DNA from: Chytriomyces cf. hyalinus JEL632
Lineage: Eukaryota; Chytridiomycota; Chytridiomycetes; Chytridiales; Chytriomycetaceae
NCBI GenBank assembly: GCA_025435555.1
Contig: JAIWWG010000043.1
Coordinates: 124,001 to 188,000, forward strand
DNA: 64,000 nucleotides
Direction of reading: 5' to 3'
Shown here: piece after piece, positions 48,276 through 60,482 of the stretch
Layout of the letters: each line of letters starts with the position of its first letter
How positions within the stretch are numbered: position 1 is the stretch's first letter
Position numbers and translations under genes: made by a program
The notes under the pieces: generated by a model
The model's database searches: none
The model's input: only the letters and a program-made list of their open reading frames with translations
What the model was told of the DNA's origin: nothing

Positions 48276-51200
48276 TCAGTTACCAACCAAGTAATGGTCC
48301 CTCGCAACATCTGCAATCACAGCTGCATTTGCCACCCCCGTCGTTTGAACCATGTCCCTGAAAATCGACCCATCCTTGTTCAAAAGCACATGCGGCGCAT
48401 CAAATTCGGCCACTTTTCCATTATCCAACACCAAAACGCGGTCAAATGCTGCGATTGTATTCAATCGATGCGCCACGCTCAATACAGTCGCAGATTGGAA
48501 ATGTGTCTGCATTAATGCTTGAATACGCAAGTCTGACTCAGTGTCAACGGAACTTGTTGCTTCGTCCATGATCAGGATTTTCGATTTGTCGAGAAGAACT
48601 TTGGCTAAACAGAGAAGCTGGCATTGACCTGCAGAAAGGTTCGCGCCACCTGTAGATTTTTTTTGGTTTTTTTTTAAGTTTTCGTTTCAACGACGTTGAA
48701 TTGACTCAACAAACACCTTCTGTGACTCGTGAGTCAAGCTTCTCATTCAAGCTGGAGACGTATTCCTTCATTCCAACACACTCAAGCGCATACCAAATGT
48801 CCTCATCCTGATACTTTTCAAGGGCATCGATATTGGATCGCATTGTGCCTTCAAACAAAGTGGGACTCTGAGGAATCATTTGTATACTGCTTCGAAGTTT
48901 TTTGAGGCCAATGTTTGCAATATCTGAGAGGACGTGTGAGTGTGAGAAAACACTGAAGGGGAGCTTATACAGTTTCGAAAAATAAGATAAAATAATACCT
49001 TCGCCATCAATGTAAATTGCTCCTCCAGACGCTTCCAAAAGTCTGAAAAACGCGTCCATCAAAGTAGACTTTCCAGATCCCGTGCGCCCGACGACACCCA
49101 CTTTTTCACCAGCCTTGATACTGAGCGAGATGCCATTTATGACATCATGGTTCGGCCTTGCATCGTACTGAAGCACCAAATCCTTAAGCTCAATCGCTCC
49201 TGTCGATGGCCACTCTTCCAACTGTCCATCTCTTGGCAACAACCGTGGCTTTTCTTGCGGCAAACTGCGCGCATAATAATCCAAACGTTCCACTGCAACC
49301 ATGTTTGCCTCCAACGCAGCTGCCACAACAAATACGCTCTGAATGAACGGACTTAACGTTATAATTTGCGTCAAAGCAAGACCAATGTATGCTGCAGGCA
49401 TGACCCCCGTGACACCAAAGAGCATGACTGAAAATGTAATCAATGCCGTCAAAACATCGAGACGCAGGGAAATCCAAATCATGGTGTGCATGTAAAAGAA
49501 GGTTGCTCCATTGGCTTTGTTTAGGTTGGCAACGAGCTTGTCAGTGAATATTTGTTCAGATTTGTACGCGAGAAGGGTTGGGATTCCGGACATGGTTTCA
49601 GAGATATGTGCCATCATTGGGGAGGCCACAATCGAGACAAGGCGGCGAAGCTCTCGATACGAGCCTTTGAAGAATCGGTAGATAAAGAATATCGCCACAA
49701 TCAGGCAAAGGCAGATGGCTGGAAAAAGAAAAGTTCAGAGTTTCGGTTAAGTTTTTTTTTTAAAAGAGTGAAAACTGATAACAGCGCTCACGAATAATCT
49801 GCCATGATGACATGCAGTTGATGACAATAATTCCGACACATGGGTAGAGCGTTGAAATCAATTGTCCAATGACCATTCCCATAGCTCGATCTGTGGACGA
49901 GACATCTGCAGTCATTCGATTCAGAATGCGTCCGATCGGCTGGGCGTCGAAGAAGGACATTGGTGCGTTCATGAGACCAGATAAAGCGTTGTCATGTAAA
50001 TACGCCGATGCTTTGACGCACAACAAAAGAATGGCAAAAACGCTAGCCACTGCAGTTTGAAGGGGGGAGCATAGTTCAATCCAATCAGTCGTTTTCCAAG
50101 CAGAATCATAAACCAAACTACTCACAGTCAAATATGGTTATTGCAACAGAAGTAGCAGTGTAAACGTTAAGATAGTCTCTGTCTGGGTTGCTCAGCTGCC
50201 AAGTGTCAGTGGTCCAGGCAGCCAGTGTTATCTGCTGCCATACATAACCAGCTACAAGCAGAAGGAAGCAGATAAACTCTAGTGCAACCCAGTTGTACCC
50301 AATAGCGCGCATGTAAGTTGCGTAAGTGGAGCCTGTAACCGCACCCTTCAATGTATGAAATAATACCAAGAGTCAGGATTTTGATGCCAATCTTTAACAC
50401 AAAATCGTACCATTTGCCTGTCCTCTGCCACTGCCTTCTCATTTTCGGCATTCTTTTTTAAATCAATGCTGACGCTCTTTTTCTCTTCATTGGCATCAGC
50501 TCCATCCACTTTACTGCTGGCGTCGAGAGAGTAGTCCTTCATGATACTGCTCAGTGGGCCCTCAGAATCCTTCATAAGGTCGCTGAAGACGCCCGACTGA
50601 GCAATGCGACCATCCTGCATCACGATTATGTAATCGACATCGGCAAGCACGTGTAACTGGTGCGTGGCAAGTACAACAGTTTTACCGCGCGAACGCATGC
50701 GACCGAGTACGGCGTTGCGGAACACGCTCTGTGCCACGCGGGTGTCGAGTGCCGACAGTGGATCATCCAAAATAAACACGTCCGCGTCGCGCGCAAGTCC
50801 ACGGGCAAGTGCAATTCGCGATTTTTGTCCGCCAGACAAGTTGACACCCTTTTCGCCGATTTGCGTCTTGATTCCATGTTGGAAAGAAGAAAGGTCCGGG
50901 CCAAGTGAGCATGCTTCAACTGCCGTCTCCATTTCGGAAAGTGCCCTGTTGTCAAAGAGGGTAATGTTGTCTTCGATGGTGCCGGATATGATCCAAGGTT
51001 CCTGTCCACAGTATGCGACACTGCCATGCACGCTGGCCTGTTTGCAAAATACAACAGAGACGTGAGAAACCAAAAAAAAAATTAAACTGCCAAGCAAAGT
51101 ACCTTTCCATCCATTTTGCGCATCCCACCAGACATTGCAGACAACAGAGAACTCTTGCCAGACCCAGTTGCTCCAATCACTGCAACCAGCGACCCACGCT

Positions 51201-52949
51201 TGATTGACAAAGCGATTCCGCGTAGTTTAAAAACATCGGCATCAAGCGAGGACATTTCGGTGCCATCTGCCGTTTCAAAGTTCGAGGCTTTTGCGTTCTT
51301 TGACTGGTTGTTGCCGGCATCTGACTTGTTCTTTGCTGATTCCCAGGTGAATGTGGCATTGTTGACGCTAATCGAAACTGTTCGTGAATCGGAAAAGGGT
51401 AGAAATTCTGGTGCATCTTCTGCATTTTGTTCTTCAGCAAGAAGGAATTTGGAGATGCGATGGTACGCAGTTTGCGCCTGCATAATCGCACTGAACAGGC
51501 GATTAGGCTGTCGAAAATCACACCAACAAAAAACAAACTCACATTATAATCTGAGGGAGTTTACCAGATATTCCCATAATATTAGTCAAGAAGCTTAACG
51601 CTGGGAAAATGGTCTCTTGCTTCAATGTGTTCCCCATCGCGCCGTACGCGATAAAGGTCAGCGGAGCAGTCATGCTTGCTTGCACAAACATGAGGCTGAT
51701 GAGCACCAGGAATCCGAACACAATTTTATACAAGGCCTTGACTTGCTCGCTTCTTGCGGCGCTTATCTTCTTTTTCGAATGTTCTTCCAGTGCATGGTAT
51801 TTCACAACCTTGACACCTAAACAGTCAAATTTCAGTCAACACAAAGAGAGGAGAAATATAATTTAAATATGTTTTCTTACCATACAAAAACTCGCGCAAA
51901 ACAGCTGTTCTCTTGTCCAGTGCGCCCATGTAATCCTTGAAAAACGCGCCCATTCTTGGAGAAGCAGCCGCCGAAATAGCCATGATGCCCAAAAACACAC
52001 CTGCCGCGACAGCCGTTGCCGGGCCCAAGAGCCTAGACACAAAGTACAGGGAGAGCGCAATCTGAATCGGCATGGACCACATTTTGTTCACAGCATCGAT
52101 GAACCCCACCATACTGGCTGCATCTGTTCCAATCAAACTGTTGATTTTGCCGGGCGGGTATTCTTGGCGAACACAGGCAGACAGTACCAAGCTTTTCCGG
52201 TAAATTGCAGAAGACAATGCCGCCTTCACGCGCACTGTGAGGACCATGACAAGGGAAGCGGAAACGTTGCGACTGAGAGACACGGCAACTTGCATGCATA
52301 CCATCAATATTGCGAGCACGTAGCCATTGTCCACAAAAACTCGGTCTTTTTGACCAGTGATCCACAAAAGGAACTGGCATTCAAGAAAAAACAACTGGTT
52401 TGAAACAGACCACAAAATGAGTGTAAGAACAACATAAATCACCTGTTCTATCATCAGCGACATGCAAATGGTCAACCCCGTCGCAAGCAGCTGGCAGACC
52501 GCGTCGGCACCACTGATGGAAGCTTGTTCAGTTTGTCGGTGAAAATAAAAATTGAAGTTGCTCACATGATGGCAAGCACGTGTGGCAACACGGCATTCAA
52601 AAGCGACACCTTGGGTCCCGCAGAGTCCGCACCAGCTTGCAGCATATACTCGTCCAACCAATGAGCAGAGAACTGTGCCTGCTCGGTCTCTTGCAAGTCC
52701 GGAAGGTCCTGTTTTCATCCAATCGTCAAAAAAAACAATAAGCATGGCCGACTTGCTCGATCAAACCTCGGCGACAAGAGGCCGCAGGAACCCCACACGC
52801 AGCAGCGGATTCAGCCAAGTCACCGTTGCGAACGAAAAGACGTTCCAACGGATTTGGGAAACACGCTCAACCACTGAGAGCGAAGAGCCTGACACCGTCG
52901 TCAACGACTGCGCAGGGCTCTCAGCTTTTTTTGTAACTTTAACACTCAT
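48276..52949 (-). CDS. ABCC-type (MRP/YOR1-like) ABC transporter
   Basis: Multi-exon gene, roughly 1300 residues, with the full TMD1-NBD1-TMD2-NBD2 layout. NBD1: Walker A GATGSGKSS, signature LSGGQKSRIALARGL, Walker B VFILDDPLSALD, where Asp replaces the catalytic Glu as is usual in ABCC. NBD2: GRTGSGKST, LSAGQCQLLCLAK, ILIMDEATSSVD and switch LSVAHRLNT, giving one canonical site. TMD helices include WTVSNQLFF-like and LALTQIITLSPFIQSVFVV stretches. Start: an ATG at 53021 lies only 6 bp from a TATAAAAG (53027-53034, minus), so transcription should begin downstream and the ATG at 52949 (MSVKVTKK) is preferred. Likely effluxes organic anions or conjugates across plasma or vacuolar membrane; substrate unknown. 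Confidence 0.9.
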
Positions 52950-53026
52950 AAGGTAAAAAGAGAAGCGAAGCAACACGGAGGGGTCTTGGGTAAACTTTTT
53001 TTTTCCAAGCGGAAAGGGCATTGCAC

Positions 53027-53034
53027 GCTTTTAT
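53027..53034 (-). promoter_or_regulatory. TATA box of the ABCC gene
   Basis: TATAAAAG on the minus strand, 78 bp upstream of the chosen ATG. Confidence 0.6.
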
Positions 53035-53251
53035 AGTCGGGCTTGGACCCAATTTCAAAGTTCAACCGTTTTGTGACAAATGGGGTGCCACCCAATTTGA
53101 AGGCAGTGTTGCAATGGACGCAGCGGCGGGTGCTCCTGTGGACGGCCGATGCCGACCAGCGTTGTTGAAGCCACATCTCAGATTCTTGCCGAGCTTGGAT
53201 AATCCAAGGCATTCACTCAATATTTACACATTTTTCCCTTAAGATTCTAAA

Positions 53252-53323
53252 GGGGGTGTAGCGCAGTGGTAGCGCGTCTGCTTTGCATGCAGAAGGCCCA
53301 GGGTTCAATCCCCTGCTCCTCCA
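53252..53323 (+). tRNA. tRNA-Ala (anticodon TGC)
   Basis: 72-nt cloverleaf without intron. Acceptor GGGGGTG pairs with CTCCTCC, with one T-T mismatch; D arm GCGC-GCGC; anticodon stem TCTGC/GCAGA with loop TTTGCAT; T arm CAGGG-TTCAATC-CCCTG; discriminator A. A and B boxes are intact. Confidence 0.93.
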
Positions 53324-53934
53324 TGTGTTTTGCCGCAGTGCGACACGCGCAGGAATTGTTTCAAACGGTAACCTGCTACCACACAAGATCGCGCGGGCGC
53401 ATGGTCGTTTTGGTACCCTACACTTTTTTTGGTCAGACTCCACTGTGATTTGGCGTTTCATTCTTTCCTGATTTTTCCACGTTCATGGCAAATGAGGTAG
53501 TTTCTGCATCCGCAGGTGCTTATTGGCCAGGCTGGGCAATGGCTGTTGGACTCCTGCAACAAGTACAACACGATTTATTGCCCCTGCCACTGCTTCTACT
53601 GCCACTGCGGTGATGTCTCGCTCATGTCCGAACTTTGTACGAAATTTACTTGAATCAACAACTTCGGAGGGCAGCAAAGTGGGTAGCAGTTTTCGAGACG
53701 CATATTTGTGAAAAGCGGATAGGGACGAAAATAGCAGACACGCTTTTGTAAAAATGCAACCTGGTCTTTTATTTATCAATGCATTTGTGCCTGCACCGAC
53801 TATGCTGGTTCTCTTTTTCAAAAATGAGAATGGTGATGAAGAAATCGATGTAGACTCGTACTTCAATCATTTCTAGAGGATTTCTCAGAGTTCCAGTGGC
53901 CGTGCAAAAAACGCGCTTTTACTCACATATCTCT
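53324..53934. other. intergenic region
   Basis: About 600 bp between tRNA-Ala and the NDUFS3 relic. The 127-codon minus frame at 53483-53866 has no recognisable domain and probably does not code. Confidence 0.4.
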
Positions 53935-54590
53935 TCAATCTAATATGTCAATGCAATGTCTTCACGGAGGGGATCCCCCTTGGACCCATAGTCCATCAAA
54001 ATACGTGTCAAGTCCGGAAGCCCCTCAAAATAGATACCAAGCACATCCTTCATCGCATTGATTCCGTTATGGCATGGAACAGGGTTTACTATATTTGCAC
54101 GTGTTTTGACCCTGATGATGTGCTGTTGTTGCGGTAAGGTGTGAGATTGTACACCGCCTCAAATTGGTTCAAGCGAGTTGGGTAGTCTACTCCACAAACG
54201 GCCATGACTTTGTAAAACGGAGGTGATGTCTCTATTTATTTATTTTTTGGTTGAATTTTTTGACAGTTGGTTAGTTATAAGGGCAGGTTTTGAAGCTGCC
54301 GGATGTGATCAGGGTTTGGCTGAATACGCGTATAGGAGAATTTGCGCGAAATGCTTTAGCGCCACTGTTTTCAGGCATTCATTTTTCGACTCCTGACCGT
54401 GCATCCGACTGAGCAAACAAAAAAAACTCAACCAAAAAAAGACACCTTACTAGATTTATGGTTGGAATAAGATCTGATGGGGCAACGTGGATAGTCAGCT
54501 CGTCCTTATCACCAGAAAACTGCTGCACATGTGGAGGCAGAAGCTCGGCGAACATTTTGCAAAACTGGCGGTAATCTAAGAATGAGGGGG
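53935..54590 (-). pseudogene. decayed copy of complex I subunit NDUFS3 (30 kDa)
   Basis: Three pieces in the correct order on the minus strand match NDUFS3. Near 54590-54455: FCKMFAELLPPHVQQFSGDK and IHVAPSDLIPTINLVR, corresponding to the N-terminal conserved region. Near 54230-54110: VMAVCGVDYPTRLNQFEAVY and NLTPYRNNS, then in another frame IRVKTRANIVNPVPC. Near 54060-53940: LGIYFEGLPDLTRILMDYG with DPLREDIALTY, where working genes read EGHPDLTRILTDYG and LRKDFPLTGY. There are stops and frameshifts between pieces, and the REVWDMFG block before the last piece is lost. A normal gene presumably exists elsewhere. A good GTAAGG donor survives after NLV-type residues, so this came from genomic DNA, not from mRNA. 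Confidence 0.8.
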
Positions 54591-54639
54591 TGAAGAATAT
54601 CATTCAACTGATGCGCGTTGTTCAAACACTCGGGGCAGT

Positions 54640-55697
<1,058 letters not shown>

Positions 55698-56182
55698 CAG
55701 ACAATCTGTGGAATCTGTGTCTTTTGCAATACGTTCACGTATGCGGCATCCTGGTGTATCCACTGATGGAATCAAGTTACGAATGCTGGGACAACATTTT
55801 TCTGAAGGCTATTGGTGCCGATTGTGAACATGTGTTGTGGTTTGGTATGATGCTGACGGATGAAGATGACATCAGTCCACATGCACTGCACTCCTCTGTC
55901 CTGAGTATAAGCAATCCGTTGTAGTGAGCATAAAAATGAGTGTAAGAAATGAGCGCATCATATCATTGGCAGCTGGTCGACTGGGATGGGTTCCGAGCAG
56001 GATCTTGGCAACGCGGGATACTCATTTCGTGAAAAGAGCCCAATTCCATGTGCAAATTGAAGGGCCCAGTTGGAATGAAAATTATTGTGAACAGAAAGGG
56101 GAGAAACGAGTCCAGTGAAGGGGCTTCCGTGAGTGTGCACGCAACTTTAAAAAATAATCATCAAAGAAAAAAGCACCTCAAA
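55698..56182. other. intergenic region
   Basis: About 485 bp between tRNA-Glu and the antiporter gene. I looked here for the missing Hsp70 N-terminus on the minus strand and did not find it. Confidence 0.5.
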
Positions 56183-59100
56183 ATGGCAGATGAAGGGGGT
56201 GACACTGACCAGGACCGCCTCCACGGAGACACAGAGCAGCAAGACTTGGTCAACCGCGTGCTCGACTCGCTTCATGGCCAGCTTGAAATGGATCTGGATG
56301 TCGTCGAGGTTGTCGAAGAACCCGGTGCCCAGGACATTGAGGAAGACGCCGTGGCAGAGGCTGACCGAATTCTGTGCGGAGAAACTGTCGAGAACGCGAC
56401 AGTCAAAGAGCTGCAGAACGTTGGTTTTTTGTTTTGATTTCCTTGCTTGCTTGGCTGTTGCCGCTGCGTGTTAATCCCACACACACACAAACTCATGCCA
56501 GGCCATCAACACGTCCCGGCCCTTCGGTCTCAAGATATGGAAACCTGCACTGTACAAGAAACACCGTTCCATCGCCACCCTCACCGAAAATGCAATCCAT
56601 GAAGATCCAGATCAAGACCCATCGACACACTTGCCGCACTATCTCAGTGTTGGATCTCTCCTGTGGCTATTCCTTGTTGGCTGGTGGCTGTATCTCGTCC
56701 ACTTCTTGACAGGGTGTGCCATGCTTCCCTTTGCTCTTGTCGGTCATTTGGGTCTGCGCACCCTTGTTTACTTTTCGACTCCTCCGCTCTCGATCCAGCA
56801 CTTGAGAGCCGAGGTCCAGAACATGGTGTTCCCCCGCTCGCAAGGTCGAGTGTACCGCATGCTCGCAATCGCCTTTTTTGAGTTGGAACGCGCCTGGGAA
56901 TACGCGCTTGTGAGTTGCTTTTTCACAGTCAGAAATCTCAGTTGTTTGACTCACTCCTTGTTGGCATTAATAATCAGCTGTCATGGAACTTTGCTTGGTA
57001 CATGTTCTGGCCCTTTGGAAAGTTCATCATCAAGAAACGGCGGCCCACACGTCGCTTCATTTCCAGCCTGCCAGATTTGACCCCACCGCGAACAGCGCAA
57101 TCAACCAGCGAATCAGCGCCACTTCTTCATCAGCATCAGCAATTTCAGCATCCCACAAACGGGCAAGCATTCAATGGCGGTGGCCCATCAGGTTCTGCGA
57201 CCATACGAATTGATCAAGACGACAGCAGTGATCAAGAAAGTGATTCCGAATGGGGCTTCAACTCTGTCCTTGAGCCTACAAGTTGGAATGATGAAGACAG
57301 TGATGACGAAGAAAACGACGAAGCAGATTCATCCTCCGACTCGGATAGTGGCGAAACTGGAGTATTCCCGACACCATCAGAGTTGAATTTGGAAGATTCA
57401 TCGAGATATCACGAACCCGATATTCAAAGATCAAATCGTCGAGCGAGACGAGCGATGCAGCAGCAGCAACTTTCTGCTTGTCAAAATCTACCTTGGAGAC
57501 AACAACTGTCCCTTTCTTTCAATCGATGGTGGACGCGTATCCGTGAAATGGGCCCAGCAGGAATCTTGTTCCGCTTCCTGGCAATCATCATCCTCACTCC
57601 CGTTCATTTGTTTGTCTCGCTCGCATGCTTTCTGGGTGTCTTCACTGTGCCCATGAGTCGCCTTACATTTGCAGTTTTGCAGCGGTTAATGAAACTGAGA
57701 TGTCTGAGTGTACGCGCCGTTGGATCAGACGAGCGAAAACGGTTTGGAAGTCTGAATTCAGCGTCGAGCACTGGAAACAGAAAGAACAAGGACCCAAAAG
57801 AAAAGAAGAAGGAGTATCGCATTATTCTGTGCACGAATCATGCGGCTGGATGGCGTTACTACAAGGTGACTTGTACAGGCACACTTAAACTACCCCTTTT
57901 TATTTACCCAAAACCTTACAGTACACGTTCGATGGAATCAACATTATTCTCATCAATCTGAATGCGATTGTCGTCTTTACTCTCTTTGATTTTTACTACC
58001 TTGGTCCTGCGCTCGATTACAAAGGAATTGGCTCGCATGAAGCCATCTTCTTGTCTGCGCTCATTTCCGTTATCCCACTAGCATACCTCATCGGAATGGC
58101 AGTCTCTTCCATCACAGCCCAAACAGGCTCACTCGCCCTCGGATCCGTTGTGAACGCGACATTTGGATCGATTGTTGAAATCATCTTGTACTGTCTTGCC
58201 CTGATGGAAGGCAAAACGCGCATGGTTGAAGGATCCATTATTGGTAGTTTCATGGCGGGTTTGCTGGCATTGCCAGGCGTGAGCATGTTTTTTGGCGGGT
58301 TGATGCGAAAGGAGCAAAAATTCAACACGAAAGCGGCAGGCGTCACGAGCACGTTGTTGATTATGGCTATTCTGGGCGTGTTTGGGCCCACGTTTTTTCA
58401 AGGCGTTTATGGAACGTTTGAATTGCATTGCGCAGAGTGTCCCATCAAGCTGGGTAAGTTTGGTTGCGCTTGCCTTGAAGGGGGTTTTCTCATAAAATTT
58501 TATTTCTTGCAGCCGGATTCAGCGAAGCAAAAGACGCCATTGGATGCCGTCAATGCCGATACAGGCAGCCTCACCCAACTGAAGATCCAATCTACATGTC
58601 CCACACGAGGCCTTTGATGTTGATTTGCACAACCGTCTTGATTCTCATGTACGCCATTGGACTTTTGTTCACACTGCATACGCATTCAAAAACAATTTAT
58701 CCAACTGAACCAAAGCGAAGAAAGGTGAGCAGTGGTTTTGCTCCCATTGTGGTGAATGTGTTCAGTAAAAGTTCGCGAAATCGACAGTATCGTCTCAGCA
58801 GTATCCCACCACCTCGCAGCGATCGTTTAGGCCCATCTTCTGCCGATCCCATGACCCCAAGTGCATCTCTTCTTCTCTCTTCTCCAGCCCTCCGCCCTCT
58901 TTCTGCATCCTTTACAACTTCATACCCACTCGTGCGTGCCCGAATGACATCCCACGGGGCCACAACCGCAACAACAAGCGGCACACGCTCGCCAAACCCT
59001 ACACACGAAGCCCCAGCCCCACGTGCAAACACTGTGCGTCTTGTCCCGGGTTTGAAAGAATCGCCGGGATTGTCGGGGACTCTCTCGCGGCATCCAGGGC

Positions 59101-60416
59101 AACAGCAACCACTCAGCCCGCATGAACGGCGACGGAGTATGACGGTGGGTGGGACAGGGAGTGCAGTCATGTTTGACCTGGATTATCCGTTGCGATCTTC
59201 GATGCGCGGCGCGTCCAACTCCACGGGGCATACGAACGGTGCTGCGGCAGCGAAGGCATCCAACAGGTTGAGTGCTGATGTCATCTCCACGGAAGATGAC
59301 GATGACGAATCCTCGTCAGGAAGCAGCGATGGCGGAAATTTGAAATCGTCGCTTTTAAGCACGAATGGGGGCAATGCCGGTGTTGGGCTTGGCATTCGTC
59401 AAAAGAAGAGCGCAGCCCCAGCTGTGGATACCAAAGGAAAAGCGCCACGCGTTTTTGAAAGCGGGTTTTCAACAGCACAGAGTTCGGCGGGTGATTTGAT
59501 GGCTGGAATGCCTGCAAGGGCTGCAAGTGGTGCTGCGGCCTCGGGTGGTGGTGGTGGGCATGGCCATGGAGGGCATGATCATCCAAATTGGAGTGCGTGG
59601 AAATCTGCGGTTGTTTTGCTGATGGCCACCTTGTTTTTCAGCATCATTGCCGAAGTGCTGATTGATAGTGTGGACCATGTGATTGACTCTGGCGGTGGTA
59701 AGAATGGACTGAATGGGGATGGAAAGTGGGTGATTGATGAAAAGATTCTGGGACTGACACTTTTTGCGATTGTACCAACAATTACGGAGTTTTGTAAGTT
59801 GTGATGTTTTTTGTTTTTTCCGCATGTCCTTTTCTGAATGCTTTTCCGCTGGATTTTTAGACAACGCCATTGCCTTTGCAAGACAAGGCAATATCGCGTT
59901 ATCTCTTGAAATTGGATCTGCATACACCATCCAAGTTGCCCTGCTGCAAATTCCCGCTTTGGTGGCGTTTTCGGAATACTGGAGAAAATACGGAGTTCCA
60001 GCAGTGTTGGCACAGGAAGCTATGATGCCCATGGAGGACACTGTCGCTGTCCAAAAATATCCATTTTGGAAATTTGTTCGCTTTTTTGAAACCGTTTGGC
60101 AGTCGAATCACATTAGTGGCGCAGCACAGTCCCAAAACATCTTAGCAGGAACAAAGGTTTGTGATATTGTTGATTTTTCTCGGTTTTTATCTTAAAGCTC
60201 ACGATGCCTTGCCAACTGCATGCACAGGATACGTTTACTCTGTTGTTTCCCAAGTGGGATGTGTTTGCTGTGCTGTTTGGTGTGTTTACGGTGACGTATC
60301 TGTACATTGAAGGCAAGAGCAATTACTTCAAAGGTGCGATGCTGCTTTTAGCGTACGCGCTTCTCATGTGCGCGTTTGTGTATGCTCCGCCCGAGCTGAG
60401 CATGGACTCGTATTGA
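56183..60416 (+). CDS. VNX1: VNX1-type vacuolar cation/H+ antiporter (CaCA superfamily)
   Basis: join(56183..56419,56502..56909,56978..57865,57922..58453,58513..59793,59861..60156,60228..60416), 1276 residues. The acidic N-terminus is followed by the VNX1-specific membrane domain (SVGSLLWLFLVGWWLYLVHFL, then LSWNFAWYMFWPFGKFI). The two inverted CaCA repeats come next: alpha-1 is LALGSVVNATFGSIVEIILY, with GSFMAGLLALPGVSMFFGG after it; alpha-2 is IVPTITEFYNAIAFARQGN plus SLEIGSAYTIQVALLQIP. Between them lies a long Ser/Pro/Gly-rich loop with a His-rich segment (GGGGHGHGGHDHPNW), and a second acidic loop follows the first membrane block. Yeast Vnx1 exchanges Na+/K+ (and homologues Ca2+) for protons in the vacuole. 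The long regulatory loop is typical of the group. Confidence 0.93.
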
Positions 60417-60482
60417 TTATGACATGATAAAAATTGCTGTGGCACAGACAAAGGAGAGTTCATAAAAAAAACATATGCGAAA

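Noticed and set aside
53011-53021. ATG at 53021 as the ABCC transporter start
   Set aside because: It sits only 6 bp downstream of the TATAAAAG element, so the transcript should begin after it; the ATG at 52949 is preferred.
53483-53866. 127-codon minus frame as an extra gene
   Set aside because: No start context, domain or splice support; it lies in the relic-rich gap between tRNA-Ala and the NDUFS3 fragment.
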